A stretch of 62,222 bases of DNA from JBMOOG01 sp049324535 (GCA_049324535.1 JBMOOG010000022.1:1-62222), one strand, 5' to 3'; positions 7,931-16,766 are shown, numbered from the stretch's first letter. The notes: a model not told the origin generated them from the letters alone. Program-made: numbers and translations.

Positions 7931-9028
7931 TCAGGCGTTGAAGAGGAAATGCAGGACGTCCCCGTCCTTGACCTCGTAGGTCTTGCCCTCGACGCGGAAC
8001 TTGCCGGCCTCGCGCGCGCCGGCCTCGCCGTTGCCGGCGATGTAGTCGTCATAGGCGATGGTCTCGGCGCGGATGAAACCGCGCTCGAAATCGCCGTGGA
8101 TGACGCCCGCGGCCTGGGGCGCGAGTGTGCCTCGGGTGATCGTCCAGGCGCGCGCTTCCTTGGGACCGACGGTGAAATAGGTCTGAAGACCCAGAAGCGC
8201 ATAGGCCGCCCGGATCAGACGGTCGAGCCCGGCCTCGTGCAGGCCCATCTCCTCGAGGAACATCTTCGCGTCTTCGGGGGGCATCTGCGCCAGTTCTTCC
8301 TCGATCCGGGCCGAGATCACCACCATGCCGGCGCCCTGGGCCCTGGCCATCTCGGCCACGCGCGCCGACTGGCTGTTGCCGGTGGCGGCCGAAGCCTCCT
8401 CGACGTTGCAGACATAGAGCACGGGCTTCGCGGTCAGGAGCTGGAGCATCCCCCAGGCCCGGGCGTCGTCCTCGGCCACCGTGACCGTGCGGGCGGGCCG
8501 GCCCTCGTTCAGGGCGGCGAGCGCGGCCTTCAGAAGCCGCTCCTGGTCGAGCGCCTCCTTGTCGCCGCCCTTGACCTTGCGCGCGAGATTCGCAAGTCGC
8601 TTCTCGATCGACTCCATGTCGGCGATCATCAGCTCGGTCTCGATCGTCTCGGCGTCGGCCACCGGATCGATGCGACCCTCGACATGGGTGATGTCGCCGT
8701 CCTCGAAGCAGCGCAGCACATGGGCGATGGCATCGACCTCGCGGATGTTGGCGAGGAACTGGTTGCCGAGGCCTTCGCCCTTGGAGGCGCCGCGCACGAG
8801 GCCCGCGATGTCCACGAAGGTGATGCGGGTCGGGATGATCTGTTTCGACCCGGCGATGGCGGCAAGCTTCTCGAGCCGGGGATCCGGGACCGCGACCTCG
8901 CCCACGTTCGGCTCGATCGTGCAGAACGGGAAGTTCGCGGCCTGCGCGGCGGCGGTCCGGGTCAGAGCGTTGAAAAGGGTGGACTTGCCCACGTTCGGCA
9001 GCCCGACGATCCCCATCCTGAAACCCAT
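7931..9028 (-). CDS. ychF: Redox-regulated ATPase YchF (Obg-family)
   Basis: This cytosolic Obg/YchF-family P-loop ATPase is 365 aa, the family norm. The start MGFRMGIVGLPNVGKSTLFN places the Walker A/G1 motif at about residues 8-17. FPFCTIEPNVG (switch I) and DIAGLVRGASKGEGLGNQFL (G3) follow, with a C-terminal TGS domain ending HFLFNA. I chose the ATG at 9028, with GGAAGGGG upstream; an upstream in-frame ATG lacks conserved residues. YchF binds ribosomes and prefers ATP over GTP. The gene stands alone, convergent with the hypothetical gene to its left and divergent from trpA. Confidence 0.97.
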   Translation of the reverse strand: MGFRMGIVGLPNVGKSTLFNALTRTAAAQAANFPFCTIEPNVGEVAVPDPRLEKLAAIAGSKQIIPTRITFVDIAGLVRGASKGEGLGNQFLANIREVDAIAHVLRCFEDGDITHVEGRIDPVADAETIETELMIADMESIEKRLANLARKVKGGDKEALDQERLLKAALAALNEGRPARTVTVAEDDARAWGMLQLLTAKPVLYVCNVEEASAATGNSQSARVAEMARAQGAGMVVISARIEEELAQMPPEDAKMFLEEMGLHEAGLDRLIRAAYALLGLQTYFTVGPKEARAWTITRGTLAPQAAGVIHGDFERGFIRAETIAYDDYIAGNGEAGAREAGKFRVEGKTYEVKDGDVLHFLFNA

Positions 9029-9114
9029 GTGCGCGCCCCTTCCGTTCCGGCGCGCGCATCTACCGGCGGGCATGGCGCCGGGTCAAGCCCGCAAAGGTCC
9101 GCGGCCCCGGCCAC

Positions 9115-9190
9115 CGGCGAGGGGGCGCCGCCCCCCGGGCCCGTGCCGGGCCCTCCCCCCGGGGGTATTTTCGCAAAGGAGAAGATGGGC
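9115..9190 (-). repeat. Dispersed intergenic GC-hairpin repeat, copy A
   Basis: On the minus strand the sequence CTTTGCGAAAATACCCCC is followed by GC-rich hairpins including GGGCCCGG-CAC-GGGCCCGG. It lies between ychF and trpA. It shares the TTTGCnGAAATACCCC core with copies at 51151 and 52480, and a degenerate core with 26825 and 47298. It could act as a terminator or be a small non-autonomous repeat. Confidence 0.55.
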
Positions 9191-9252
9191 GAAGCATTGA
9201 TTTCCGGCCAAGGGTTGTGCACACCCGGCCGAGACCCCCGAGGAGGAAGACC

Positions 9253-10044
9253 ATGTCCCGCATCGACGCCAAGTTCGCCGCCCTTCGCGCCGACGGCCGC
9301 AAGGCGTTCGTGGCCTACATCATGGCCGGCGACCCGGACCTCGAGACCTCGCTTGCGGTGATGACCGGTCTTCCGGCGGCCGGCGTGGACATCATCGAGC
9401 TCGGCATGCCCTTCACCGATCCGATGGCGGACGGGCCCACCATCCAGGCGGCCGGCCAGCGCGCGCTTGCCGGCGGGCAGACATTGCAGAAGACGCTCGA
9501 CATGGTGGCCGCGTTCCGCAAGGGCGACCAGACCACCCCGGTGGTGATGATGGGCTATTACAACCCGATCTATGCGCGCGGCGTCGACCGGTTCCTGGCC
9601 GACGCCGTGGCCGCGGGCGTGGACGGGCTGATCGTCGTCGATCTGCCGCCGGAGGAGGACGCGGAGCTTTGCCTGCCCGCGCGGGACGCCGGGCTGAACT
9701 TCATCCGGCTCGCCACGCCGACCACCGATGACCGCCGCCTGCCCAAGGTGCTCCAGAACACCTCGGGGTTCGTCTATTACGTGTCGATCACCGGGATCAC
9801 CGGCGCGGCCGCCGCCCAGGCGGCCGAGGTGGCCCCGGAAGTGGCGCGGATCAAGGCGAAGACCGACCTGCCGGTGATCGTGGGCTTCGGCATCCGCACC
9901 CCCGAGACCGCCCGTGCCATCGCCTCGGTCGCGGACGGCTGCGTGGTGGGGACCGCGATCGTGAAGCAGATCGAGGAGGGCCGGCCCGTGGACGCGATCC
10001 TGTCCTTCGTGGCCGGTCTGGCGGCGGGCGCGCATTCGGCCTGA
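9253..10044 (+). CDS. trpA: Tryptophan synthase alpha chain
   Basis: This 263-aa subunit cleaves indole-3-glycerol phosphate to indole and passes it to TrpB. The catalytic Glu and Asp are in IELGMPFTDPMADGPTIQ (near residues 49-65). Phosphate-binding residues are in the later GFGIRTPE and GTAIVKQ segments. The ATG at 9253 has a strong AGGAGGAAG site just upstream; upstream in-frame codons are not conserved. Its partner trpB lies about 10 kb away on the other strand, so the two are not co-transcribed. No attenuator was seen. Confidence 0.97.
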   Translation: MSRIDAKFAALRADGRKAFVAYIMAGDPDLETSLAVMTGLPAAGVDIIELGMPFTDPMADGPTIQAAGQRALAGGQTLQKTLDMVAAFRKGDQTTPVVMMGYYNPIYARGVDRFLADAVAAGVDGLIVVDLPPEEDAELCLPARDAGLNFIRLATPTTDDRRLPKVLQNTSGFVYYVSITGITGAAAAQAAEVAPEVARIKAKTDLPVIVGFGIRTPETARAIASVADGCVVGTAIVKQIEEGRPVDAILSFVAGLAAGAHSA

Positions 10045-10072
10045 CAGGGCCATTGCAGCAACGGCGTCGAAT

Positions 10073-10091
10073 TGGTAAGGGTTTCTTACCA
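10073..10091. promoter_or_regulatory. Inverted repeat, candidate operator of lldD
   Basis: TGGTAAG and CTTACCA form a perfect 7-bp inverted repeat around GGTTT, 24 bp upstream of the lldD start and 28 bp after trpA. The stem is AT-containing and no T-run follows, so an operator is more likely than a terminator. The GGT/ACC arms recall sites of GntR-type (FadR/LldR-like) regulators, which commonly control lactate oxidation genes. No such regulator is adjacent. Confidence 0.5.
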
Positions 10092-10115
10092 CTCTGGCGC
10101 CCCGGGAGAGCCCAA

Positions 10116-11279
10116 ATGCCCGTCATCACCTGCATCGAGGACCTGAAGGCGCTGCACCGCCGGCGCGTGCCGCGGATGTTCTACGATTACGCGGAAAGCG
10201 GCAGCTACACCGAGCAGACCTTCCGCGAGAACACCTCCGACTTCGCGCAGATCCGGCTGCGGCAACGGGTGGCCGTGGACATGGCGGGCCGCTCGACCGA
10301 AAGCACCATGATCGGTGAGACGGTCGCGATGCCGGTGGCGCTGGCGCCCGTCGGTCTGACCGGCATGCAGAGCGCCGACGGCGAGATCAAGGCGGCGCGC
10401 GCGGCCGAGAAGTTCGGGGTGCCGTTCACGCTGTCGACGATGTCGATCTGCTCGATCGAGGACGTCGCCGCGCACACCACGAAGCCCTTCTGGTTCCAGG
10501 TCTACACGCTCAAGGACGACGATTTCATGCGCCGGCTCTTCGACCGGGCGCGGGCCGCCCGCTGTTCGGCCATCGTCATCACCGTGGATCTCCAGATCAT
10601 GGGCCAGCGTCACCGCGACCTGAAGAACGGCCTGTCGGCGCCGCCCAAGTTCACGGTCGCATCGGTCGCCGACATGATGACCAAGGTGCGCTGGGGCCTG
10701 GGCATGCTGGGCACCAAGCGGCGGTTCTTCGGCAACATCGTCGGCCATGCCAAGGGCGTCTCCGACCCCTCGTCTCTGGCCTCGTGGACCGCCGAGGCCT
10801 TCGATCCCTCGCTCACCTGGGAGCGCATCGCCGAATTCCGGCGCTGGTGGGGTGGCAAGGTGATCCTGAAGGGGATCCTCGACGCCGAGGACGCCAAGCG
10901 CGCCCTGAACGTCGGCGCCGATGCGATCATCGTGTCGAACCACGGCGGGCGCCAGCTTGACGGGGCGCTGTCGTCGATCCGGGTGCTGCCCGAGATCGTC
11001 GAGGCGGTCGGCGACCGGACCGAGGTCTGGCTCGACAGCGGCATCCGCACCGGGCAGGACGTGCTGAAGGCGCTGGCGCTCGGTGCGAAGGGCACGATGA
11101 TCGGGCGCGCCTACGTGAACGGTCTGGGCGCGATGGGCGAGGCGGGCGTGACCCGCGCGCTCGAGATCCTCCACAAGGAGCTCGACACGTCGATGGCGCT
11201 CTGCGGCGAGCGCCGCGTGGCCGCGCTCGGGCGGCACAACCTGCTTGTCCCGGACGGGTTCTTCACGGCCTACCGCTGA
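10116..11279 (+). CDS. lldD: FMN-dependent alpha-hydroxy-acid dehydrogenase (L-lactate dehydrogenase type)
   Basis: This 387-aa flavoenzyme belongs to the glycolate oxidase/L-lactate dehydrogenase/flavocytochrome b2 family, which oxidises L-2-hydroxy acids and feeds electrons to quinones. The start MPVITCIEDL and RVPRMFYDYAESGSYTEQTF are typical. FMN and substrate residues appear in PVALAPVGLTGM, ILKGILDAEDAKRA and DSGIRTGQDVLKALALGAKG. The catalytic His is in SNHGGRQLDG. ATG 10116 follows GGGAGAG; a longer upstream reading lacks family residues. The length and N-terminus fit LldD best, but glycolate or mandelate activity cannot be excluded. An inverted repeat just upstream may be its operator. 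Confidence 0.9.
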   Translation: MPVITCIEDLKALHRRRVPRMFYDYAESGSYTEQTFRENTSDFAQIRLRQRVAVDMAGRSTESTMIGETVAMPVALAPVGLTGMQSADGEIKAARAAEKFGVPFTLSTMSICSIEDVAAHTTKPFWFQVYTLKDDDFMRRLFDRARAARCSAIVITVDLQIMGQRHRDLKNGLSAPPKFTVASVADMMTKVRWGLGMLGTKRRFFGNIVGHAKGVSDPSSLASWTAEAFDPSLTWERIAEFRRWWGGKVILKGILDAEDAKRALNVGADAIIVSNHGGRQLDGALSSIRVLPEIVEAVGDRTEVWLDSGIRTGQDVLKALALGAKGTMIGRAYVNGLGAMGEAGVTRALEILHKELDTSMALCGERRVAALGRHNLLVPDGFFTAYR

Positions 11280-12426
11280 GCGCCGGCGTTTCCCGGCGGC
11301 GCAGAAGCGTGACCGAGACGAGGATCGAGCCGAGCATCAGCGCCACGGCGACGAAAGCTACCCGCAGCGACGCCATCTGCGCGATGAGCCCCATCGCCGA
11401 GGGACCGAAGAAGAAGCCGGTGAAGCCGATCATCCAGGCGCGCGAGATCGCCACGGCCCGCTGGTCGGGCCGCACCAGATGCCCGAGGATCGAGTTGGCC
11501 GACGGCACCACGACCGCAACCCCCAGCCCCACGAGCCCCACACCCGCCACCGCAACCCAAGGCGCGGGAGCGGCCGCGATCACCAGCGCACCGACGACCC
11601 CGACGCAGGCCGATCCGAACACCAGCGCCGACTCGCCGAGGCGCCGCGCCGCGAACTGACCCGACATCCGCCCGACCCCCATGGTCAGGCCCAGCATCAT
11701 CGGGCCGAATCCGCCGTCGCCGGCGGGGCCGCCGAGCGTGCGCTCGATGTGAAGCGCCGACCAGGCCTCGGTCGCGTTCTCGCTGATGAAGGCGGCAAAG
11801 AGGATCGCGGCCGCCGGCAGGATCACCGGCCATGGGGCGCGGCGGTCGGCGTCCTGCGGCGCCTCGGGCGCGGGATGCCAGTCGCGCTCGACCATGAGCA
11901 GGGCCAGCGCCGCCCCGACGATCGCAAGCAGGGGCAGAGCCACCTCGGGCCCCTGCCCGGCACGGCGCAGGAGGCTCGCGACGAAGGCCGCACCCGCGAA
12001 GGCGAAGGAGAACATCGCGTGGTTGAGGTTCATGAGGTGCAGCCGGTGGCGCGCCTCCAGCACCGAGATGCGGACATTCGCGGTGATGTCGAGAAGCGAC
12101 ACCGCCGCCCCCATGCCGAAGAGCGCGAGCGCCAGCGCCGGCACCGACTGGCCGAGGAGCGGCAGGCCGAAGGCCGGGACCAGCAGGGCACCCGAGAGCG
12201 GCAGCGCGATCCGACCGGCCCATGCCCCGTAGCGCGGCGCGAGCGTCATCGCCACGATCCCGCCCACGGCCGACAGGATCAGCGCCAGGCCGAAATCGCG
12301 GTCGGAGGCGCCGGCGGCCAGCTTGATGTCGGGCACGTAGGCCGCAAAGCCGCCCCAGAACACACCCACGGCCGCCAGCGCGGCCATGGGCGCGCGCGAC
12401 ACTCTCGATTCGACGACGATGCTCAT
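11263..12426 (-). CDS. MFS transporter (paralogue 1 of a tandem pair)
   Basis: This 387-aa inner-membrane protein has about 12 hydrophobic segments and belongs to the major facilitator superfamily. Recognisable stretches are LLDITANVRISVLEARHRLHLMNLNHAMFSF, ENATEAWSALHIERTLGG and MLGLTMGVGRMSGQFAARRL. ATG 12426 with GGAG upstream gives a normal cytosolic N-terminus. The substrate is unknown; similar proteins are often annotated as sugar or drug transporters without proof. The 3' end overlaps the lldD stop region by 17 bp in convergent orientation. The next upstream gene encodes a close structural paralogue, so the pair probably arose by tandem duplication. Confidence 0.88.
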   Translation of the reverse strand: MSIVVESRVSRAPMAALAAVGVFWGGFAAYVPDIKLAAGASDRDFGLALILSAVGGIVAMTLAPRYGAWAGRIALPLSGALLVPAFGLPLLGQSVPALALALFGMGAAVSLLDITANVRISVLEARHRLHLMNLNHAMFSFAFAGAAFVASLLRRAGQGPEVALPLLAIVGAALALLMVERDWHPAPEAPQDADRRAPWPVILPAAAILFAAFISENATEAWSALHIERTLGGPAGDGGFGPMMLGLTMGVGRMSGQFAARRLGESALVFGSACVGVVGALVIAAAPAPWVAVAGVGLVGLGVAVVVPSANSILGHLVRPDQRAVAISRAWMIGFTGFFFGPSAMGLIAQMASLRVAFVAVALMLGSILVSVTLLRRRETPALSGRP

Positions 12427-12497
12427 CCGACCCGCACTCCAAAGCGCTTTGGGTCGTAGCATGGGCCATGGGCGTCCGCCACTCACCAATGATGTCG

Positions 12498-13697
12498 TCA
12501 GGTTTCAGACGGTGCCGCGGCGGGATCGTCGGCGGGCCGCACGCGCCGACCGGCCCGGGCAAGCACCGGCACCAGGAGCACCAGCGACAAGACCGCGCCG
12601 CCCATCCCCAGGAACGCCATGCGCAGCCCGGCGAATTCGGCAGTGAGGCCGAGAACCGGGGGACCGAAGAAATACCCGAGGTAGCCCAGCGCGGTCGCGC
12701 GCGCGATCACCCGCCCGCGGTTCCCGGCCGAGGCCAGCCGTCCGATGGCCGTGAAGGCGGTCGGCGCCACCACCGAGGCGCCGAGGCCCACGATGATGAG
12801 ACCGACGTAGGCCACCGCCGGCAAGGGGGCGAGTGCCGCCAGCGCAAAACCGGCCGCAGCCACCATCGCCCCCCGGGCGATCACCCGCCCTTCGGCCACC
12901 CGCGCCAGCGCCAGCTGCCCGACGATCCGCCCGAACCCCATGGTCAGCGCCAGGATGGCGGGGCCCGAGCTGCCCAGCGCCTTCGACCCGCCCAGCGTGC
13001 GCTCGATGTGCAGCGCCGACCAGTTCTCGGCCGCGTTCTCGGCCATGAAGGCAATCAGAACGACAAGCCCGCCCCAGAACGCGATCCCTCCGCCGCCCCC
13101 CGCCTGTCGGCCCCGGACCTCGAGACCCGTGGCGCCGGCACGACGCTCCCAGGTCGCCGCGGCCAGCAGAAGCAGCGCGAGCGACGCGCCGGTCAGCACC
13201 TGCCCCGGCGAGGCGCCCAGGCTGCGGGCTGCGCCAGTGGCGAAGGCCGCACCGGCGTAGCCGAAGGAATAGGCGGCATGGTTGAGGTTCATCAGCGACA
13301 GGCCGCGCTCGGCCTCGATGGCGCTGACGCGCGCGGTCATCACCACGTCGAGGAACCCGTTGGTCAGACCGACAAGCAGCATGGCGCCGGCAAAGAACGG
13401 CGCGACGGACTGCCAGCCCGGCAGGGTGAAGGCCAGCGCCAGCGCCAGCACCGCGAGGCTCAGCACATGCGGACCGATCCGCGGCGCGACCCGCGGCGCA
13501 AGCAGCATGGCGGTCACCGCGGCCAGCGGCGTCGCCAGAAGAAGCGAGCCGAACAGCGCGTCGCTCGCCCCGAGCATGGCCTTCGTGTCCGGCACCAGCG
13601 CCGCATAGGCGCCCCAGGCGATTCCCATCGCGGCGAAGGCGGCCAGAGGCGCCCGGGCCAGCCGGATCTGTTCGAGGATGGACCGCGGAGTCTGCAT
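12498..13697 (-). CDS. MFS transporter (paralogue 2 of a tandem pair)
   Basis: This 399-aa protein with about 12 membrane segments shares the architecture and signature residues of the next gene: FLDVVMTARVSAIEAERGLSLMNLNHAAYSF, ENAAENWSALHIERTLGG and ILALTMGFGRIVGQLALARV. ATG 13697 has GAGG five bases upstream. The two genes are separated by 71 bp on one strand and probably form an operon. The shared NLNHA and ENxxExWSALHIERTLGG motifs mark an unusual MFS subgroup with unknown substrate. It diverges from rplY. Confidence 0.88.
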   Translation of the reverse strand: MQTPRSILEQIRLARAPLAAFAAMGIAWGAYAALVPDTKAMLGASDALFGSLLLATPLAAVTAMLLAPRVAPRIGPHVLSLAVLALALAFTLPGWQSVAPFFAGAMLLVGLTNGFLDVVMTARVSAIEAERGLSLMNLNHAAYSFGYAGAAFATGAARSLGASPGQVLTGASLALLLLAAATWERRAGATGLEVRGRQAGGGGGIAFWGGLVVLIAFMAENAAENWSALHIERTLGGSKALGSSGPAILALTMGFGRIVGQLALARVAEGRVIARGAMVAAAGFALAALAPLPAVAYVGLIIVGLGASVVAPTAFTAIGRLASAGNRGRVIARATALGYLGYFFGPPVLGLTAEFAGLRMAFLGMGGAVLSLVLLVPVLARAGRRVRPADDPAAAPSET

Positions 13698-13766
13698 GCC
13701 TCGGCTGATAGACTGCCCGGACGCCGGGCGGAATGCCCGCCGCGACACCCCGGTGCCGTTTTCGCT

Positions 13767-13794
13767 TTGCTTTCCGGGAAAAGCCCACTATAGG
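13767..13794 (+). promoter_or_regulatory. Predicted sigma-70 promoter of rplY
   Basis: TTGCTT (13767-13772) and TATAGG (13789-13794) are separated by 16 bp, about 57 bp upstream of the rplY start. The -10 shape matches the rpsA and ihfB promoters in this window. Confidence 0.6.
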
Positions 13795-13850
13795 GGCGCC
13801 TCGCGGGCATGCACCCTTGGAGGATGTCCGTTTAACCTATGGAGAGTCCT

Positions 13851-14459
13851 ATGGCTGGTGAGATCCCCGATCTTGTGGCCGAGGTACGGACGGGGACAGG
13901 CAAGGGGGCCGCTCGTCAAGCTCGTCGTGAGGGCTACGTACCCGGCATCGTCTATGGCGGCGGCAAAGAGCCCCTGCCGATCAACATCAACTACTATGCG
14001 CTTCTGAAGAAGCTGAAGGCGGGCCGGTTCCTGTCCACGCTCTTCAACCTCAAGGTCGAAGGCCACGAGGACGTGCGCGTGATCTGCCGCGGCGTGCAGC
14101 GCGACGTGGTGAAGGACCTGCCGACGCACCTCGACCTGATGCGCCTGCGCCGGACCTCGCGGATCAACCTGTTCATCCATGTGGACTTCATCAACCACGA
14201 CAAGGCGCCGGGCCTCAAGCGCGGCGGCACCCTGACCGTGGTCCGTCCCGAGGTCGAACTGGAAGTCACTGCGGGCGAGATCCCGGACCACATCACCGTG
14301 GACCTGGCCGGCAAGGACATCGGCGATGTCATCCACATCAACGATGTGGAGCTGCCCGCCGGCGCCAAGCCGACCATTGCCCGAAACTTCGTGATCGCCA
14401 ACATCTCGGCCCCGTCGGGCCTGCGGTCGGAAGAGAACGAGGAAGCCGCCTCGGAGTGA
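13851..14459 (+). CDS. rplY: 50S ribosomal protein L25/general stress protein Ctc
   Basis: This 202-aa, two-domain L25 (TL5/CTC type) binds 5S rRNA in the large subunit. The N-terminal domain shows RTGTGKGAARQARREGYVPGIVYGGGKEP. The C-terminal beta domain shows HVDFINHDKAPGLKRGGTLTVVR and ISAPSGLRSEE. The in-frame ATG at 13839 overlaps the GGAGAG that serves as ribosome-binding site for ATG 13851, so the latter is the start. It is followed by a strong terminator and then pth, a common order in this group. Confidence 0.95.
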   Translation: MAGEIPDLVAEVRTGTGKGAARQARREGYVPGIVYGGGKEPLPININYYALLKKLKAGRFLSTLFNLKVEGHEDVRVICRGVQRDVVKDLPTHLDLMRLRRTSRINLFIHVDFINHDKAPGLKRGGTLTVVRPEVELEVTAGEIPDHITVDLAGKDIGDVIHINDVELPAGAKPTIARNFVIANISAPSGLRSEENEEAASE

Positions 14460-14483
14460 TCCGGGCGGGTCTGGACGACCGGA

Positions 14484-14515
14484 CGGGGCGTGGCGACACG
14501 CCCCGTTCGCATTTT
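14484..14515 (+). terminator. Terminator after rplY
   Basis: A perfect 9-bp stem CGGGGCGTG/CACGCCCCG with a GCGA tetraloop is followed by a T-containing tail ending TTTT. It begins 25 bp after the rplY stop. Confidence 0.75.
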
Positions 14516-14577
14516 CGGGGCCGCGTTGCGGCGTCGATCCGGCACGGCTAGGCTGGATCCGTCAGGGGAAGGCAGCG

Positions 14578-15306
14578 ATGAAGCTTTTCGTGGGGCTCGG
14601 AAACCCGGGTGCGAAATATGCGGCGAACCGCCACAACATCGGCTTCATGGCCGTGGACCGCATCGCGGCCGACCACGGATTCGGCCCTTGGAAGTCCGGG
14701 TTCAAGGGGCTGGTCGCGGAAGGGCGGCTCGGGTCCGAGAAGGTGCTTCTGCTGAAGCCGCAGACCTTCATGAACCTCTCGGGCGATGCGGTGCAGGCGG
14801 CGATGGCCTTCTACAAGCTCGCGCCCGCCGACGTCACGGTCTTTCACGACGAGCTCGATCTCGCCCCCGGCAAGTGCCGGGTCAAGCACGGCGGCGGCCA
14901 TGCCGGCCACAACGGGCTGCGGTCCATCCATGCCCACATCGGCGACGCCTATGGCCGCGTCCGGCTGGGGATCGGCCATCCGGGGGACAAGGACAGGGTG
15001 GCGGCCTATGTCCTGCATGACTTCGCCAAGGCCGATGCCGTCTGGCTGGACGACCTGATGCGCGGGATCTCGGACGGGGCCGAGGCGCTGGCGGCGGGCA
15101 AGGATGCGGCCTTCCTCAATGCGGTCAGCCTGAGAACCGCGCCGCCGCGGTCGTCTGCCGGAACACGGCCGGCACCGGCCGGCTCGCCGGACGCCGCGCC
15201 GAAGGCCGCACCCGATTCCGCCGCCGCTCCGGCCCCGGCCGCCGAAGGCGCGCCGACACCGGACGACCGAAGCCTGCTCCAGCGGCTCGCGGACCGGTTC
15301 CGGTGA
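14578..15306 (+). CDS. pth: Peptidyl-tRNA hydrolase
   Basis: This enzyme recycles peptidyl-tRNA released from stalled ribosomes. MKLFVGLGNPGAKYAANRHNIGF carries the catalytic His19. FHDELDLAPGK and GGGHAGHNGLRSI provide the catalytic Asp and the binding residues. The 242-aa length exceeds the usual 190-200 because of an Ala/Pro-rich, probably disordered C-terminal tail from about residue 190, common in Rhodobacterales. ATG 14578 follows GGGGAAGG. Its stop overlaps the next gene's GTG start by 4 bp. Confidence 0.96.
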   Translation: MKLFVGLGNPGAKYAANRHNIGFMAVDRIAADHGFGPWKSGFKGLVAEGRLGSEKVLLLKPQTFMNLSGDAVQAAMAFYKLAPADVTVFHDELDLAPGKCRVKHGGGHAGHNGLRSIHAHIGDAYGRVRLGIGHPGDKDRVAAYVLHDFAKADAVWLDDLMRGISDGAEALAAGKDAAFLNAVSLRTAPPRSSAGTRPAPAGSPDAAPKAAPDSAAAPAPAAEGAPTPDDRSLLQRLADRFR

Positions 15307-16355
15307 CCCCGCGGATGGCGTTCGCGCGTCAGGCCGAGGCCTGCGCGGCGCTTGGATCACCGCTCACCGCGCGACTCATGCGGCTTGCCGGCGAGTGCCT
15401 CGCCCCCGGCGGGGCCATCGCCGACCGCATCCTTGGCTGGCCGGGCGACGCGGGGCCGGGCGGAGACTCAGTCCCATTGCGGCTTGCGGGGGCGCTGCAT
15501 GCCCTTGTGCTTGCGGGCCGGGACGATCGGCTTGCCCGGCTCTATGCCCGGGCGGCGGACGAGGGCGACGCTGCGCTCTGGGAGGCGGTCTCCGACTCGC
15601 TCGCCCTGCACGAGGCCTGGCTCCTGCCCTGGCTCGACAGTCCGCCGCAGACCAACGAGGTACGCCGGTCCTCGGTGCTCATCGCGGTGGGGCACTGGCT
15701 CTCGGCGCGCTTCGGCCTTCCGCTCGATCTGTCGGAACTGGGCGCCAGTGCCGGGCTGAACCTCCTCTGGGACCGCTATGCGCTCGACCTGCCGGGGGCG
15801 TCCTACGGGCCGTCGCGCCCGGTGCTGCGCCTCGCGCCCGACTGGACCGGTGCGGCCCCGCCCCGCTCGCCTCCCCGGATCGCCGGGCGGGCGGGCGTCG
15901 ATCTGAACCCGCTCGATCCGGTCGGCGACCGCCTGCGCATCCTCGCCTACATCTGGCCCGACCAGACCGACCGCCTCGCCCGGACGGCTGCGGCGCTCGA
16001 CCTGGCGGCACGAGACGGGGCGCCGGTCGCGCGGGGGGACGCCGCCGACTGGCTCGAGGCGCGGCTTCGCGAGGACCGGTCGGGGGTGACCCGCTTCGTC
16101 TTCCACACCGTCGCCTGGCAGTATTTCCCCGAAGCGACCCGGGCGCGCTGCCGCAATGCCCTTGCCGGGGCCGGACGCCGCGCGGACCGCGACGCGCCGC
16201 TCGCGCATTTCGGGATGGAGGCCGACCCGGACCGTCCCGGAACGCGGCTGACCCTGCAGGTCTGGCCCGGGGGCGAGGTCCTCGACCTCGGGCGCGCCGA
16301 CGCCCACGGCCGATGGGTGGACTGGTGCGCGCCGATGCTGGACGCCGCGCCCTGA
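15303..16355 (+). CDS. DUF2332 family protein
   Basis: This 350-aa cytosolic protein of unknown function has the DUF2332 features: FARQAEACAALGSPLTARLMRL at the start, QTNEVRRSSVLIAVGHWLSARFGLPLDLSELGASAGLNLLWDRY in the middle and FVFHTVAWQYFPEATRARC near the C-terminus. The ELGASAGLNL segment looks like the glycine-rich loop of a Rossmann methyltransferase fold, which is my inference. The GTG start at 15303 overlaps the pth stop by 4 bp (GTGA), so it is translationally coupled to pth. No signal peptide is seen. Confidence 0.85.
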   Translation: MTPRMAFARQAEACAALGSPLTARLMRLAGECLAPGGAIADRILGWPGDAGPGGDSVPLRLAGALHALVLAGRDDRLARLYARAADEGDAALWEAVSDSLALHEAWLLPWLDSPPQTNEVRRSSVLIAVGHWLSARFGLPLDLSELGASAGLNLLWDRYALDLPGASYGPSRPVLRLAPDWTGAAPPRSPPRIAGRAGVDLNPLDPVGDRLRILAYIWPDQTDRLARTAAALDLAARDGAPVARGDAADWLEARLREDRSGVTRFVFHTVAWQYFPEATRARCRNALAGAGRRADRDAPLAHFGMEADPDRPGTRLTLQVWPGGEVLDLGRADAHGRWVDWCAPMLDAAP

Positions 16356-16388
16356 CGCGCTATCCTTCGCCCATCCGGGGAGGTGCGC

Positions 16389-16766
16389 ATGCCGATGGAC
16401 GAACCGCTCAACGTGCTGGGACGACGGCTGAAGCCGTGCTCGACCGATCCACTGACCGGCTTCTTCCGCGACGGTCACTGCAACACCTGCGCCGAGGACC
16501 GCGGCAGCCATACCGTCTGCGCGGTGATGACCGCCGAATTCCTCGCCTACTCGAAATACGTGGGCAACGACCTGTCGACACCGCGCCCGGAATTCGGGTT
16601 TGCCGGACTGAAGCCCGGCGACCGCTGGTGCCTCTGCGCATCGCGCTTCCTTCAGGCGCATGACGAGGGCTGCGCGCCGAAGGTCGATCTCGAGGCAACC
16701 CATGCCCGCGCGGCGCGGGTGGTACCGCCGGCGATCCTGCGGACCTACGCCCTGAGCGAGACCTGA
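16389..16766 (+). CDS. DUF2237 family protein
   Basis: This small 125-aa protein matches DUF2237 closely: NVLGRRLKPCSTDPLTGFFRDGHCNTC, GSHTVCAVMTAEFLAYSK and LSTPRPEFGFAGLKPGDRWCLCASR. Conserved cysteines at several positions suggest metal binding, which is inferred. I chose ATG 16389 with GGGGAGG upstream; a later ATG at 16395 is possible. Function is unknown. It overlaps the convergent LuxR-type gene by 22 bp. Confidence 0.88.
   Translation: MPMDEPLNVLGRRLKPCSTDPLTGFFRDGHCNTCAEDRGSHTVCAVMTAEFLAYSKYVGNDLSTPRPEFGFAGLKPGDRWCLCASRFLQAHDEGCAPKVDLEATHARAARVVPPAILRTYALSET

Noticed and set aside
6803..9361. An open reading frame of 852 codons on the plus strand opposite ychF
   Set aside because: It covers the recognised ychF gene on the other strand and part of the hypothetical gene in another frame; its translation is Arg/Gly/Pro-rich with no family motif. 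High GC suppresses stop codons.
10073..10091. The TGGTAAG/CTTACCA repeat as a trpA terminator
   Set aside because: The stem is short and weak and no T-run follows on either strand.
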